From: an uncultured Faecalibacterium sp.
GTDB taxonomy: Bacteria; Bacillota; Clostridia; Oscillospirales; Ruminococcaceae
DNA: 64,000 nt
Assembly (NCBI GenBank): GCA_902463235.1
Contig: CABQER010000004.1
Span: 1-64,000 of the forward strand
Reading direction: 5' to 3'
Position 1 is the first letter of the stretch; the number at the start of each line of letters is the position of its first letter. A model generated the notes under the pieces. The model made no database searches and was not told the origin of the DNA. It was given only the letters and a program-made list of their open reading frames with translations. Positions 1-8,503 of the stretch are shown here, in pieces. Both the position numbers and the translations under genes were made by a program.

Positions 1-141
1 CTGGGCATCCGGAACATCCGGCTGGGGCCTACCCTGCCCCCGTTCCTCTCGCCGGGGGTGGTGCGCACCCTGCAGGAACGGTACGGCCTCAAGCCCATTG
101 CCACCCCGGAAGCCGACCTGCAGGCTATTCTGGGCGGGTGA
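1..141 (+). CDS. hcp: hydroxylamine reductase (hybrid cluster protein), 3' end only
   Basis: This is the last 46 codons of a gene that starts before the window. The translated end contains LGIRNIRLGPTLPPFLSP, the conserved C-terminal signature of hybrid cluster proteins. Members of the family carry a 4Fe-2S-2O hybrid cluster and are linked to hydroxylamine or nitric oxide reduction and nitrosative stress in anaerobes. The cluster ligands lie mostly upstream and cannot be checked here. The reading frame ends in TGA and is followed by an intrinsic terminator. Family assignment rests on this short C-terminal block alone. Confidence 0.85.
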   Translation: MGIRNIRLGPTLPPFLSPGVVRTLQERYGLKPIATPEADLQAILGG

Positions 142-225
142 GGTTCCGTTTGGTTATTTTACAACAAACCCGCAAATCAAAGCATTCCTGAGTGTTCCGC
201 ATCACTCAGGGCAAATTCCTCCAAA

Positions 226-269
226 CCGCCGTACCCGCGTGCACAACGCCGGGTGCGGCGGTTTTGTTT
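226..269 (+). terminator. intrinsic terminator of hcp
   Basis: A 12-bp stem (226-237 pairing with 250-261, one G-T wobble) is followed by TTTTGTTT. It lies 85 bases after the hcp stop codon. A second small dyad with 8-bp perfect arms (187-194 and 203-210) precedes it and may be part of the same 3' end or a separate protein site. Confidence 0.85.
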
Positions 270-354
270 GTATGCCGCGCACAGCTGCGGGGGCTCGCGG
301 CGTTTCGCACAAGAAGCGGCGCAATGTGTGTAGCATATTTGGCGCAGCTGTCAC

Positions 355-382
355 TTGAAAATTTTTCAGGAATCTGTATAAT
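355..382 (+). promoter_or_regulatory. sigma-A promoter of gltBD
   Basis: The -35 TTGAAA (355-360) and -10 TATAAT (377-382) are separated by 16 bases. The predicted transcript starts near 389, so the terminator at 402-444 is inside the gltB leader. This promoter is the only clear one between hcp and gltB. Confidence 0.8.
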
Positions 383-391
383 ATCAGGTAT

Positions 392-450
392 CGGAACAAA
401 GGCGTTCCGCAGGGGTATTCTATGCCCTTGCGGGGCGCTTTTTTCTTTTT
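392..450 (+). promoter_or_regulatory. leader attenuator of gltB: hexaloop hairpin overlapping a terminator
   Basis: A 6-bp hairpin (392-397 with 404-409) has the six-base loop AAAGGC. Its 3' arm is also the 5' arm of a long terminator: 402-415 pairs with 425-438 and is followed by six T, C, five T. The two structures cannot form together, which is the layout of a transcription attenuator. A six-base loop with A at position 1 and G at position 4 is the recognition feature of ANTAR antiterminator proteins, which are known to control nitrogen genes including those for glutamine and glutamate synthesis in clostridia. A second hairpin with loop AGGGTG (465-471/478-484) lies after the terminator. 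The ANTAR link is an inference. Confidence 0.7.
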
Positions 451-522
451 GCAGGGGATAAAAAGCTGCGGAGGGTGCCGCAGCCCCCGGTAAGCAAACA
501 AGTAAAAAGGATGGGAAAGACT

Positions 523-3500
523 ATGGAAAACTTTACAGAGCAGAAAACCACCCTTGGTCTGTACGACCCACAGTTCGAGCACGATGCCTGCGGCATCGGC
601 GCTGTGGTGGACATCAAGGGACGTAAAAGCCACCAGACGGTGGACGATGCACTGTCCATCGTGGAGCGGCTGGAACACCGCGCCGGTAAGGACGCCGAGG
701 GTAAGACCGGCGACGGCGTGGGCATTCTGCTGCAGATCAGCCACAAGTTCTTCTCCAAGGTCGCCGAGGAGCTGAACATCCGGCTGGGCAACGAGCGGGA
801 GTACGGCGTGGGTATGTTCTTCTTCCCCCAGAACGAGCACCTGCGGGCACAGGCCATGAAGCTGTTCGAGGTGGTCACCCGCAAGGAGGGGCTGGAGTTT
901 CTGGCATGGCGCGAAGTGCCCGTAGACCCCGATGCCGTGGGTCAGAAGGCGCGGGACTGTATGCCCGCCATCTGGCAGTGCTTCATCAAAAAGCCTGCCA
1001 AGGTAAGCAAGGGCATCGAGTTTGACCGCCGCCTGTACATCGTGCGCCGCGTGTTCGAGCAGGCCAGCAACGGCACCTATGTGCCCAGCCTGTCCAGCCG
1101 CACCATCGTGTACAAGGGTATGTTCCTTGTGCACGACCTGCGCCGCTTCTACGCCGACCTGCAGGACCCGGATTATGAATCCGCCATCGGCATGGTGCAC
1201 AGCCGTTTTTCTACCAACACCAACCCCAGCTGGATGCGTGCACACCCCAACCGCTTCATCCTGCACAACGGCGAGATCAACACCATCAAGGGCAACACCG
1301 ACGCCATGCTGGCGCGGGAGGAGAGCATCTCCAGCCCCATTCTGCAGGACGATATGAACAAGATCCTGCCCATCATCAATACCTCCGGTTCGGACTCCGC
1401 CATGCTGGATAACGCGCTGGAGTTCATGGTGATGAACGGCATGGATCTGCCGCTGGCTGTGATGATCACCATCCCCGAGCCGTGGGAGAACAACAAGAAC
1501 ATCAGCCAGAAAAAGCGGGATTTCTACCAGTACTACGCCACCATGCTGGAGCCTTGGGACGGCCCCGCCGCCATCCTGTTCTCGGACGGCGACGTGATGG
1601 GCGCAGTGCTGGACCGCAACGGTCTGCGCCCCAGCCGCTATTACATCACCAAGGACGGCCGCATGATCCTGTCCTCTGAGGTGGGCGTGCTGGAATGCGA
1701 CCCGGAGAATATTCTGGTCAAGGAGCGCCTGCGCCCCGGCAAGATGCTGCTGGTGGATACCGTCAAGGGCGAAGTGGTGGACGATGAAAAGCTGAAGGAG
1801 CTTTACGCCAGCCGCGAGCCCTACGGCGAGTGGATCGACCGCAATCTGGTGCAGCTGAGCGGGCTGAAGATCCCCAACGTGAAGGTGGAAAGCTACACCG
1901 GCGAGCAACTGACCCGGCTGCAGAAGGTGTTCGGCTATAAGTACGAGGACGTGAACACCATGATCCTTGCCATGGCGCGGGCGGGCGCAGAGCCCTCCGG
2001 TGCCATGGGTACCGACACCCCGCTTGCTGTGCTCAGCAGCCAGCATCCCCCGCTGTTCAACTACTTCAAGCAGCGTTTCGCGCAGGTGACGAACCCGCCC
2101 ATTGATGCCATCCGGGAAAAGGTGGTCACCTCCACCAGCGTTTACATCGGTGCCCACGGCAATCTGCTGGAGGATAAGCCGGAGAACTGCAAGGTGCTCA
2201 AGGTGCACAACCCCATCCTGACCAACACCGACCTGTTGAAAATCAAGTACATGAATGTGCCGGGCTTCAAGGTGGCTACGGTGTCCATCAACTACTACAA
2301 GAACACCAGTCTGGAAAAGGCCATCGACCGGGTATTTTTGGAAGTCGACCGCGCCTACAAGGAGGGTGCAAACATCATCATCCTGTCTGACCGGGATGTG
2401 GACGAATACCATGTGACCATTCCCAGCCTGCTGGCGGTTTCGGCAGTGTCCCAGTACCTCATCCGTACCAAAAAGAGCACCGCACTGGCGCTGATTTTGG
2501 AGAGCGCTGAGCCCCGGGAGGTGCACCACTTTGCTACCCTGCTGGGCTACGGTGCCTGCGCCATCAACCCCTATCTGGCACACGAGACCATCGGGCAGCT
2601 GATCGACGAGGGTCTGCTGGACAAGGACTACTACGCCGCTGTGCAGGACTACGACAACGCCATCCTCAGCGGCATTGTAAAGATCGCCTCCAAGATGGGC
2701 ATTTCCACCATCCAGAGCTACCAGAGCAGCCAGATCTTTGAGGCTGTGGGCATCTCGAAGGAGGTCATCGACAAATACTTCACCGGCACGGTGAGCCGTG
2801 TGGGCGGCATCAGCATGGCAGACATTCAGGCCGATGTGGAAGCGCAGCACAACGCCGCCTTTGACCCGCTGGGACTGGATATCAACATGGAGCTGGCCGA
2901 CAGCGGTGCCCACAAGTTCCGCAGCGGCAAGGAAGAGCACCTGTTCAACCCCCAGACCATCCATCTGTTCCAGAAGGCCTGCCGCACCGGCGATTACGAC
3001 ACCTTCAAGCAGTTCACCCAAACGGTGGACAACATGGGCGCCGAGGGCGTGCATCTGCGCAGCCTGCTGGACTTCAACTACGCCGCAGACGGCGGCATCC
3101 CGCTGGAGGAGGTAGAGCCGGTCTCCAGCATCGTCAAGCGGTTCAAGGGTGCTGCCATGAGCTACGGCGCACTGAGCAGTGAGGCGCATGAGACCATTGC
3201 CATCGCCTTGAACCGTCTGGGCGGCCGCAGCAATACCGGCGAGGGCGGCGAGCCTGAGGAGCGTTACCACAGCGAGAGCAATTCCAAGATCAAGCAGGTG
3301 GCCTCTGCCCGTTTTGGCGTGACCAGCAAGTATCTGGTCAGCGCCGAGGAGATCCAGATCAAGCTGGCGCAGGGTGCAAAGCCCGGCGAGGGCGGCAACC
3401 TGCCCGGCGCTAAGGTGTACCCGTGGATCGCCAAGACCCGCCACAGCACCACCGGCGTGGGCCTGATCTCTCCCCCGCCCCATCACGATATCTACTCCAT

Positions 3501-5058
3501 CGAGGATCTGGCAGAGCTGATCTACGACCTGAAAAACGCCAACCGCAGCGCCAATATCAACGTCAAGCTGGTCAGCGAGGCCGGTGTCGGCACCATTGCC
3601 GCCGGTGTTGCCAAGGGCGGTGCACAGGTCATTCTGGTGTCCGGCTATGACGGCGGCACCGGTGCTGCGCCCCGCACCTCCATCAAGCACGCCGGTCTGC
3701 CTTGGGAGTTGGGCATCGCCGAGACCCACCAGACCCTGATTTTGAACGGTCTGCGCACCCGCGTGCGCATTGAGAGCGACTCCAAGCTGCTGTCCGGCCG
3801 GGATGTGGCCATCAGCTGTATGCTGGGCGCAGAGGAGTTCGGCTTCGGCACTACCCTGCTGATGGCGGAGGGCTGCGTGATGATGCGCGTGTGCAATCTG
3901 GACACCTGCCCCATGGGCATCTGCACCCAGAACCCCGAGCTGCGCAAGAACTTCAAGGGCAAGCCGGAGTACATCATCAACTACCTCACCTTTGTGGCAG
4001 AGGAGCTGCGGGAGTACATGGCAAAGCTGGGCGTGCGCACCGTGGACGAACTGGTGGGCCGCACCGACCTGCTACGGGTCAAGCCCGCCGCCCCGGGCAG
4101 CCGTGCAACGGAGTTGGATCTGGACTGCATCCTGCACAACCCCGCCATTGCAAACAGCAACGTCCACTTTATCAAGGAGGACAGCTACGACTTCCATCTG
4201 GAAAACACGCTGGACATGAAGGTGCTGATGAAGAAGTTCAAGCTGGGCAGCAAGGCTCCCCAGAACGTCAGCCTGAATGTTTCCAACGTGGACCGCGCCT
4301 TTGGTGCCATCTTTGGCAGCGAAATCACCCGCAAATATGGCAACGACCTGCCGGACGATGTGTACACCGTGCACTGCAACGGTGCAGGCGGCCAGAGCTT
4401 TGGTGCCTTTATCCCCAATGGCCTGACGCTGGAACTGGTGGGCGACTGCAACGACTACATGGGCAAGGGCCTTTCCGGCGGCAAGATCGTGGTGCGCCCG
4501 CCGCAGGGCATCGACTTCAAGCCGGAAGAGAACATCATCACCGGCAATGTGGCGCTGTACGGTGCTACCAGCGGCAAGGCGTTCATCTCCGGTGTGGCCG
4601 GCGAGCGCTTCTGCGTGCGCAACAGCGGCGCTACCGCCGTTGTGGAGGGCGTAGGCGACCACGGCTGCGAGTACATGACCGGCGGCACTGTGGTGGTACT
4701 GGGACAGACCGGCAAGAACTTTGCAGCCGGTATGACCGGCGGCATTGCCTATGTGCTGGACGAAAACTGGGACTTCTACCAGCGGGTGAACAAGGAGACC
4801 GTCAGCCTTGAGCCGGTGGAGCACAAGTACGATGTTGCCACCCTGAAAGAGCTGATCCGCGCCCATGTGGAGGCCACCGGCTCTCCGCGCGGCAAGGAGA
4901 TTCTGGATAATTTCAGCGCGTTCCTGCCCAAATTCAAAAAGGTGCTGCCTTACGATTACGACCGCATGCTGCGGGTCATCGCCTCGGTAGAGGAGCGTGG
5001 TCTGGACGGCGAGCAGGCACAGATCGAAGCATTCTATGCAGTGCAGAAGCATAAGTAA
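523..5058 (+). CDS. gltB: glutamate synthase (NADPH) large subunit
   Basis: This 1511-residue protein converts glutamine and 2-oxoglutarate to two glutamates together with GltD. The N-terminal class II amidotransferase domain (about 23-430) begins at Cys23 in DACGIG, the nucleophile exposed after propeptide removal. A central domain and an FMN-binding synthase domain (about 800-1190) follow. Cys1118, Cys1124 and Cys1129 match the 3Fe-4S ligands, and the C-terminal beta-helix domain is present. I chose ATG 523 (MENFTEQ); ATG 511 and GTG 475 are in frame, but ATG 511 directly abuts the purine-rich tract. gltD starts 14 bases after the stop and forms one operon. Expression is probably controlled by the leader attenuator. 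Confidence 0.97.
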   Translation: MENFTEQKTTLGLYDPQFEHDACGIGAVVDIKGRKSHQTVDDALSIVERLEHRAGKDAEGKTGDGVGILLQISHKFFSKVAEELNIRLGNEREYGVGMFFFPQNEHLRAQAMKLFEVVTRKEGLEFLAWREVPVDPDAVGQKARDCMPAIWQCFIKKPAKVSKGIEFDRRLYIVRRVFEQASNGTYVPSLSSRTIVYKGMFLVHDLRRFYADLQDPDYESAIGMVHSRFSTNTNPSWMRAHPNRFILHNGEINTIKGNTDAMLAREESISSPILQDDMNKILPIINTSGSDSAMLDNALEFMVMNGMDLPLAVMITIPEPWENNKNISQKKRDFYQYYATMLEPWDGPAAILFSDGDVMGAVLDRNGLRPSRYYITKDGRMILSSEVGVLECDPENILVKERLRPGKMLLVDTVKGEVVDDEKLKELYASREPYGEWIDRNLVQLSGLKIPNVKVESYTGEQLTRLQKVFGYKYEDVNTMILAMARAGAEPSGAMGTDTPLAVLSSQHPPLFNYFKQRFAQVTNPPIDAIREKVVTSTSVYIGAHGNLLEDKPENCKVLKVHNPILTNTDLLKIKYMNVPGFKVATVSINYYKNTSLEKAIDRVFLEVDRAYKEGANIIILSDRDVDEYHVTIPSLLAVSAVSQYLIRTKKSTALALILESAEPREVHHFATLLGYGACAINPYLAHETIGQLIDEGLLDKDYYAAVQDYDNAILSGIVKIASKMGISTIQSYQSSQIFEAVGISKEVIDKYFTGTVSRVGGISMADIQADVEAQHNAAFDPLGLDINMELADSGAHKFRSGKEEHLFNPQTIHLFQKACRTGDYDTFKQFTQTVDNMGAEGVHLRSLLDFNYAADGGIPLEEVEPVSSIVKRFKGAAMSYGALSSEAHETIAIALNRLGGRSNTGEGGEPEERYHSESNSKIKQVASARFGVTSKYLVSAEEIQIKLAQGAKPGEGGNLPGAKVYPWIAKTRHSTTGVGLISPPPHHDIYSIEDLAELIYDLKNANRSANINVKLVSEAGVGTIAAGVAKGGAQVILVSGYDGGTGAAPRTSIKHAGLPWELGIAETHQTLILNGLRTRVRIESDSKLLSGRDVAISCMLGAEEFGFGTTLLMAEGCVMMRVCNLDTCPMGICTQNPELRKNFKGKPEYIINYLTFVAEELREYMAKLGVRTVDELVGRTDLLRVKPAAPGSRATELDLDCILHNPAIANSNVHFIKEDSYDFHLENTLDMKVLMKKFKLGSKAPQNVSLNVSNVDRAFGAIFGSEITRKYGNDLPDDVYTVHCNGAGGQSFGAFIPNGLTLELVGDCNDYMGKGLSGGKIVVRPPQGIDFKPEENIITGNVALYGATSGKAFISGVAGERFCVRNSGATAVVEGVGDHGCEYMTGGTVVVLGQTGKNFAAGMTGGIAYVLDENWDFYQRVNKETVSLEPVEHKYDVATLKELIRAHVEATGSPRGKEILDNFSAFLPKFKKVLPYDYDRMLRVIASVEERGLDGEQAQIEAFYAVQKHK

Positions 5059-5072
5059 GGAGGGGCAGCAGC

Positions 5073-6551
5073 ATGGGTAAGACAACAGGATTTATGGATT
5101 ATGCGCGCAAGACCAGCACGGACGTTGCGCCGCTGGAGCGCCTTGAAAATTTTAACGAGTTCCACATCTGGCTCTCGCGGGAGCAGCAGCAGACGCAGGC
5201 CGCCCGCTGCATGGACTGCGGCGTGCCCTTCTGTCAGGCGGGCATGATGATCGGCGGCATGGCCTCCGGCTGTCCGCTGAACAACCTCATCCCGGAGTGG
5301 AACGATCTGGTGTACCACGGCAAGTGGGAGCTTGCGCTCCACCGTCTGATGGCCACCAACCGCTTCCCGGAGTTTACCAGCCGGGTGTGCCCCGCCCTGT
5401 GTGAGGCCGCCTGCACCTGCGGAGATGTGACCGGCAGCAGCGTCACCGTGCGCGAAAACGAGCACGCTATCATCGAGACGGCCTACGCCAAAAACTGGCT
5501 TACCACTACCCCGCCGCCGACCCGCACCGGCAAGAGCGTTGCCGTGGTGGGCAGCGGCCCTGCGGGGCTTTCGGTGGCAGAGTATCTGAACAAGCGCGGC
5601 CACGCCGTTACGGTGTTTGAGCGCGCCGACCGCGTGGGCGGTCTGCTGATGTACGGCATCCCCAACATGAAGCTGGATAAGGCGGTCATCGAGCGCCGGG
5701 TCAAGCTGATGCAGGCCGAGGGTGTTGAGTTCCGCACCGGCATGGATGTGGGCGGTGCCGTGCCCGCCGAGCAGCTGCTGGCAGATTTTGATGCCGTTGT
5801 GCTGTGCTGCGGTGCCAAAAAGCCCCGCGACCTGAACGTGCCCGGCCGGGACGCCAAGGGCGTGCACTTTGCGGTGGACTACCTGACCAGCGTGACCAAG
5901 AGCCTGCTGGACTCGGGTTTTGCAGACGGCAAGGCCATCAATGCAGCCGGTAAAAACGTGCTGGTCATCGGCGGCGGCGACACCGGCAACGACTGTCAGG
6001 GCACTGCTCTGCGGCAGGGCTGCACCGACCTGATGGCGCTGGAAATGATGCCGCAGCCCCCTGTCGAGCGCACCGCTGCAAACCCGTGGCCGGAGTGGCC
6101 CCGGGTGCTGAAGGTGGACTACGGCCAGACCGAGTGCATCGCCAAGTTCGGCAAGGACCCGCGCGTGTATCAGACCACCGTCAAGGAGTTTTTGAAGGAC
6201 GAGGCCGGCAACCTGACCGGTGCCGTCATCAGCTGCCTGAAGCCGGAGCGCGACCCCGAGACCGGCCGCACCAGCATGGTGCCCACCGGCAAGGAATTCA
6301 CCTACGACTGCCAGCTGGCATTTATTGCCGCAGGCTTTACCGGCTGCGAAAACTACACAGCCGATGCCTTTGGGGTGGAGCTGACCGCCCGGGGCAATGT
6401 AGCTGACCACAGCTTTAAGACCAACGTGGACAAGGTATTCGTCTGCGGCGATATGCGCCGCGGCCAGAGCCTTGTGGTGTGGGGTCTGCGCGAGGGCCGC
6501 GATTGCGCCGCCGAGGTAGATCGCTGCCTGATGGGCTACACCAACCTTTAA
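5073..6551 (+). CDS. gltD: glutamate synthase (NADPH) small subunit
   Basis: This 492-residue protein takes electrons from NADPH and passes them through FAD and 4Fe-4S clusters to GltB. The N-terminal cysteine-rich region holds RCMDCGVPFC (Cys46, 49, 54), CPLNN and further Cys residues near CPALCEAACTC. An FAD dinucleotide fold follows with VAVVGSGPAGL near residue 155, then an NADPH fold with VLVIGGGDTGNDC near residue 300. The length is normal for the family. AAGGAGG lies 8 bases before the ATG, and the gene is co-transcribed with gltB. Confidence 0.97.
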   Translation: MGKTTGFMDYARKTSTDVAPLERLENFNEFHIWLSREQQQTQAARCMDCGVPFCQAGMMIGGMASGCPLNNLIPEWNDLVYHGKWELALHRLMATNRFPEFTSRVCPALCEAACTCGDVTGSSVTVRENEHAIIETAYAKNWLTTTPPPTRTGKSVAVVGSGPAGLSVAEYLNKRGHAVTVFERADRVGGLLMYGIPNMKLDKAVIERRVKLMQAEGVEFRTGMDVGGAVPAEQLLADFDAVVLCCGAKKPRDLNVPGRDAKGVHFAVDYLTSVTKSLLDSGFADGKAINAAGKNVLVIGGGDTGNDCQGTALRQGCTDLMALEMMPQPPVERTAANPWPEWPRVLKVDYGQTECIAKFGKDPRVYQTTVKEFLKDEAGNLTGAVISCLKPERDPETGRTSMVPTGKEFTYDCQLAFIAAGFTGCENYTADAFGVELTARGNVADHSFKTNVDKVFVCGDMRRGQSLVVWGLREGRDCAAEVDRCLMGYTNL

Positions 6552-6579
6552 TTTGCCATTCTCTTTCCTATCCTAAACA

Positions 6580-6622
6580 AGCAGAAGCGGGAGCCCGTTA
6601 TAAGGCTCCCGCTTCTGCTTTT
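6580..6622. terminator. bidirectional terminator between gltD and the kinase-like gene
   Basis: A perfect 16-bp stem (6580-6595 with 6604-6619) is followed by T-rich sequence. It sits between two convergent genes and can serve both strands. Confidence 0.9.
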
Positions 6623-6627
6623 ATTGC

Positions 6628-8334
6628 TTAATCCGTATCGTATTCCGGCTCTGTGCTGCCCTCTGGGGGCGTTTCCGGGGTAGTGGGCTCGGTAGCGGCA
6701 GGCTCTTCCGGGGTGGCGGTGATCTGCACACTGGGGTCTGCGGCGATATATATGGTGATCACCGTACCCACCGTGACCATGGCGCCCTCTTCCTCGCTGG
6801 CAGAGACCACACAGCCCGTAGCGTAAGAGCCATCGTTCACCACCATGAAGCAGCTGGCCACAAGCCCCCGGCTGCTCAATATCTCAATGGCCTTATCCTG
6901 CGATGCACCGATGATCTTTGGCATCTCCACCTTCTCCGGGCCCTGACTGACCACGATCTGGATCACCTCACCGTTCTCCATCACCTCGCCGGCCTCCGGC
7001 TCCTGCCGGATGACCTGCCCGGAGGGCACGGTATCGCTGTACTCCAGCACCGCGCGGAACAGGTACATACTGGTGTACTCGCGGTTATTCTTGATCTGCT
7101 CGTAGTCGATGCCCACAAAGTTGGGCACAAGGTTCTGGGGGGGCATCGCTTCGCTGCTGGCTGCTTCCGAGCTCGGCTCCGAAGCGGGCGTCTGCTCCTC
7201 TTTGCTGCTCACGATGCCCCACAGGGTGAGCAGGATCAAAATGGAAAGCAGGATCAGGATGCCCGCCAGCAGCGCCTTCAGGCTGAGCAGGTGTTCCCTG
7301 CCCTGCGGGCTCTGCTCTGCCCGCGCCGGGTGCATCGGGGTCTCCGGCTTCATGGTGCGGGTCAACTCGGCGGTATATTCCTTGGAGGAAAGCGCCTGAT
7401 ACAGCTGCGGCACGGTCTGGATGCGCTCCATGACCTTGAGCCGCAGCCCCAGCTGCAATACATCGGAGACATAGGCCGGTACGGCAGGCTCTACGGTGCG
7501 TGCCCGGGGGTTGGAGTCCGACACCACGCGCTGAGCAGCGGGCATGGGTGCCTGCCCGCACACCATGCGGTAAAAAACAGCGGCAAGGCTGTATTCATCG
7601 GTGTAGCGCCCCTCAAACTCGGCGGTGGTGTACTGCTCCGGCGCGGAGTAGCCCTCGTACAGCTGCTCGTGCAGGCCGCTGCCTGCGGTGCGCAGACCCA
7701 CGGTGGCGTACCCTGCCAAACGGCAGCGGCCATCCGCCATTACCCGGATGTTCTCCGGGCAGATGCCGCGGTGCACCAGCCCTGCCTTGTGCATGGCCGC
7801 CACGCCCTCAAACACCGGGCACAGCATGGCGCAGGCATCCTCTGCCTGCACCGGGGCGGGGCGGTTTTCCAGCCACTGCTCCAGCGGTGTGCCGCCTAAA
7901 TTTTCCAGCACTGCATACACGGTGTTGTTGGCTTCCACCACATCCAGCACGGCTTCCAGACCGCTGGCGGGGGTAATGCGTTGGATGGCACGGTACAGGT
8001 CTGCAAAATCCATGCGGGTGGTCTTGAACAGCACTTCGCTGCCCTGCTTGGGGCGCAGGATGCAGTCCGCCCCCCGCTCCGCAGAAAGGGTGACGGGCAG
8101 GTACTCCTTGATGGTCACCCGGAAACCGCCCAGGTTCTCCACGCCGCTGTACAGCACGCCCTCGCCGTCCAGACTGCGCATCTCGCCCACGGTGTAGCGC
8201 CCGGCCAGCACCGTGCCCACCGGCAGGCAGCCCGCCGGGTTGCACCCCTCTAAGATCTTCCCGCAATGGGGGCAGACGGTCGCCGCAGGCGGCAGCTCCC
8301 CCATGCAGAACGGACACAGGCGTTTTTGCTCCAT
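6628..8334 (-). CDS. zinc-ribbon / Ser-Thr kinase-fold / PASTA membrane protein, predicted pseudokinase
   Basis: The 568-residue protein has an N-terminal zinc ribbon (Cys7, 10, 21, 24), a protein-kinase fold (about 45-330), one membrane helix near 350-372, two PASTA-like domains (about 400-535) and an acidic, proline/threonine-rich tail. The VAIK-type lysine is kept in VTIKEY. The catalytic HRD is HRG (in HRGICPENI), the DFG position reads AGY, and the glycine loop is degenerate, so phosphotransfer is doubtful. PASTA domains in PknB/PrkC bind muropeptides or lipid II, which suggests cell-wall sensing. It is transcribed alone from its own promoter. GGGGAG lies upstream of the ATG. A true PrkC role is unlikely given the missing residues. 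Confidence 0.8.
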   Translation of the reverse strand: MEQKRLCPFCMGELPPAATVCPHCGKILEGCNPAGCLPVGTVLAGRYTVGEMRSLDGEGVLYSGVENLGGFRVTIKEYLPVTLSAERGADCILRPKQGSEVLFKTTRMDFADLYRAIQRITPASGLEAVLDVVEANNTVYAVLENLGGTPLEQWLENRPAPVQAEDACAMLCPVFEGVAAMHKAGLVHRGICPENIRVMADGRCRLAGYATVGLRTAGSGLHEQLYEGYSAPEQYTTAEFEGRYTDEYSLAAVFYRMVCGQAPMPAAQRVVSDSNPRARTVEPAVPAYVSDVLQLGLRLKVMERIQTVPQLYQALSSKEYTAELTRTMKPETPMHPARAEQSPQGREHLLSLKALLAGILILLSILILLTLWGIVSSKEEQTPASEPSSEAASSEAMPPQNLVPNFVGIDYEQIKNNREYTSMYLFRAVLEYSDTVPSGQVIRQEPEAGEVMENGEVIQIVVSQGPEKVEMPKIIGASQDKAIEILSSRGLVASCFMVVNDGSYATGCVVSASEEEGAMVTVGTVITIYIAADPSVQITATPEEPAATEPTTPETPPEGSTEPEYDTD

Positions 8335-8369
8335 AGTGTTCTCTCCCCTTCCCAGCTTCTATACTTTTT

Positions 8370-8398
8370 ATTGTATCATAGTGTTCCCCGCCGTGCAA
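8370..8398 (-). promoter_or_regulatory. promoter of the PASTA kinase-like gene
   Basis: On the minus strand, -35 TTGCAC (8393-8398) and -10 TACAAT (8370-8375) are 17 bases apart, about 35 bases before the start codon. Confidence 0.7.
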
Positions 8399-8423
8399 GC
8401 TGTCCGCATTTTGGTGCAAAGGC

Positions 8424-8473
8424 AAAAAAGACCGGGGCCCGCAGCCCAAAGGGCTGACAGGCTCCGGTCTTAA
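8424..8473 (-). terminator. terminator of the TRAP operon
   Basis: Read on the minus strand, a long GC-rich hairpin beginning AAGACCGGAGCC and ending GGGCCCCGGTCTT is followed by TTTTTT. It follows the dctM stop codon and separates it from the divergent kinase promoter region. Confidence 0.85.
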
Positions 8474-8503
8474 AGATGCAAGGGGTTTCCCCTTATGCTG
8501 CGC

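Noticed and set aside
361..376. Possible CodY box between the gltB -35 and -10
   Set aside because: The best alignment to AATTTTCWGAAAATT has about four mismatches in an AT-rich spacer, so it is not better than chance.
475..522. Upstream GTG start for gltB
   Set aside because: It adds 16 residues before the family start and overlaps the 465-484 hairpin; ATG 523 has better spacing to a purine-rich site.
202..3729. Very long open frame on the minus strand opposite gltB, and similar long antisense frames opposite dctM, uxuB, obgE, the PBP and ABC genes
   Set aside because: They mirror real genes with strong family motifs, have low-complexity His/Leu/Gly/Ala-rich products and no ribosome sites; they result from high GC at third codon positions.
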